Shown: positions 63,290 through 64,000 of the stretch, one piece after another
Numbering within the stretch: the first letter of the stretch is position 1
Layout of the letters: every line of letters begins with the position of its first letter
Source: Alistipes sp.
GTDB lineage: Bacteria; Bacteroidota; Bacteroidia; Bacteroidales; Rikenellaceae
DNA: 64,000 bases
Direction: 5' to 3'
Assembly: GCA_017398045.1 (NCBI GenBank)
Contig: JAFQHI010000009.1
Span: 62,001-126,000 of the forward strand
Notes under the pieces: model-generated
Told to the model about the DNA's origin: nothing
The model's input: only the letters and a program-made list of their open reading frames with translations
Databases searched by the model: none
Program-made: the position numbers and the translations under genes

Positions 63290-63982
63290 ATGAAAAAACT
63301 GATTTTCGCGCTGCTACTGGCAGTAACTACATTGAACGCTTCTGCCGTAGAGCTGAAGAGCGAGGGTCGCGATGCGGCCTACGTGGAGGCTATCGTAAAG
63401 CGTTCGCAGAAGATTGTCGATAAACTCGACCTGAAGGACAAGGCACAGGCCGAGGCCGTGCTGCACATCATCGCCAACCGCTACTTCGAGCTGAACGACA
63501 TCTACGAGGCACGCGATGCCCGCAAAGCGGAGTTCAAGGCGTGGAATCTGCCTGCCGAATACCAACAGTTGGCCGACGATTTTGTGCGCTATGAGTGTGA
63601 CTCGAAGCTCTATCGTTCGCACTTTGCCTTCCCCGCCACGCTGGGCATCTACCTTACGCCGGAGCAGGTGACGGCCGTCATCGACGGCATGACCTACGGT
63701 GTGGTGAAGGTGACCTACGATTCGCACCTGGATATGATTCCTTCGCTCACCGACGAGGAGAAGGCACAGATTGAGGCCTGGCTTATCGAGGCGCGTGAAT
63801 TTGCCGTCGATGCCGAGAACTCGAACAAGAAACATGGCGCGTTCGGTAAATACAAGGGGCGCATCAACAACTACCTCTCGAAACGCGGCTATGACCTGAA
63901 GGCCGAGCGTGAGGCGTGGTATAAGCGCATCGAGGAGCGCAAAGCCAAAGCGGAGAAGAAGAGCAAGAAGGAGCGCAAGTAA
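63290..63982 (+). CDS. DUF3826 secreted protein
   Basis: A 230-residue protein (signal MKKLIFALLLAVTTLNASA) with a helical body and the family segments LHIIANRYFELNDIYEARDAR (about 64-84), YLTPEQVTAVIDGMTYGVVKVTYDSHLDMIPSLTDEEKAQI (about 122-162) and KHGAFGKYKGRINNYLSKRGYDL (about 183-205), ending in a Lys/Glu-rich tail. DUF3826 genes are common neighbours of pectate lyases in Bacteroidota; the function is unknown. It is co-transcribed with PL1. The 18 bases after it reach the window edge, so further genes of the operon may lie outside. Confidence 0.85.
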   Translation: MKKLIFALLLAVTTLNASAVELKSEGRDAAYVEAIVKRSQKIVDKLDLKDKAQAEAVLHIIANRYFELNDIYEARDARKAEFKAWNLPAEYQQLADDFVRYECDSKLYRSHFAFPATLGIYLTPEQVTAVIDGMTYGVVKVTYDSHLDMIPSLTDEEKAQIEAWLIEAREFAVDAENSNKKHGAFGKYKGRINNYLSKRGYDLKAEREAWYKRIEERKAKAEKKSKKERK

Positions 63983-64000
63983 TTGCACCCTCCTGCCACA

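Overview
The window looks like chromosome of a gut-type member of the Bacteroidota, most like an Alistipes/Rikenellaceae relative. The reasons are three SusC/SusD pairs, many secreted glycan-degrading enzymes, the Bat/aerotolerance operon, and promoters of the Bacteroidota type (TTTG, about 19 bp, TAnnTTTG) ahead of many genes. Species-level placement is inference. Coding DNA is GC-rich with strong third-position bias, so long antisense shadow frames are common and were ignored.

Layout. 1-6300: the start of clpB (cut by the window edge), a tiny divergent membrane-protein gene, two secreted GH43 enzymes (one fused to CBM6 and a feruloyl-esterase-like domain), and RNase P RNA. 6300-6830: a nested inverted-repeat region. 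6827-12661: a moxR-DUF58-BatD-like-batC-batA-batB operon read leftward. 12716-13091: a tandem repeat. 13278-17862: uvrD/pcrA helicase, endonuclease III and nrnA. 17924-21005: an outer-membrane barrel, a GH28 and an anchored cyclophilin. 21133-33164: a 12-kb, eight-gene rightward operon with three secreted enzymes, a sodium:solute symporter, a DapA-type aldolase, an iron alcohol dehydrogenase, a PdxA homologue and a DUF1537 kinase. 33292-40811: housekeeping and small membrane genes (YpsA-like, YtxH-like, efp, polysaccharide deacetylase, DUF4837, cardiolipin synthase, rplS, GadC-like antiporter). 40922-63982: a pectin-type utilisation region with two divergent, paralogous lipoprotein-SusC-SusD triplets, then a third SusC/SusD pair followed by a PL1 pectate lyase and a DUF3826 protein.

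How the genes fit together. The carbohydrate genes point to pectin: PL1 and GH28 for galacturonan, GH95 and GH141-like enzymes that in known species act on rhamnogalacturonan-II, and GH43/esterase for arabinose-bearing, feruloylated chains. The most interesting part is the 21133-33164 operon. Its cytoplasmic enzymes can be ordered into a chemically and stereochemically consistent route for Dha (3-deoxy-D-lyxo-heptulosaric acid), a sugar acid of rhamnogalacturonan-II: retro-aldol to pyruvate and a C4 aldehyde acid, reduction to D-threonate, 4-phosphorylation by the DUF1537 kinase, and PdxA2-type oxidation/decarboxylation to dihydroxyacetone phosphate. This is a hypothesis from gene content.

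Two sequence-level signals stand out. First, the tetranucleotide GATC is almost absent from the window (about 16 by eye in roughly 57 kb) except in the leftward triplet 40922-48099 (about 40 in 7.2 kb), which suggests GATC avoidance in the host and recent arrival of that block. Second, several intergenic regions carry the same low-complexity cassette, including CTTAAG palindromes spaced exactly 10 bp apart. I saw no tRNA, rRNA, CRISPR array, insertion sequence or prophage, and no dedicated regulator for any glycan locus.
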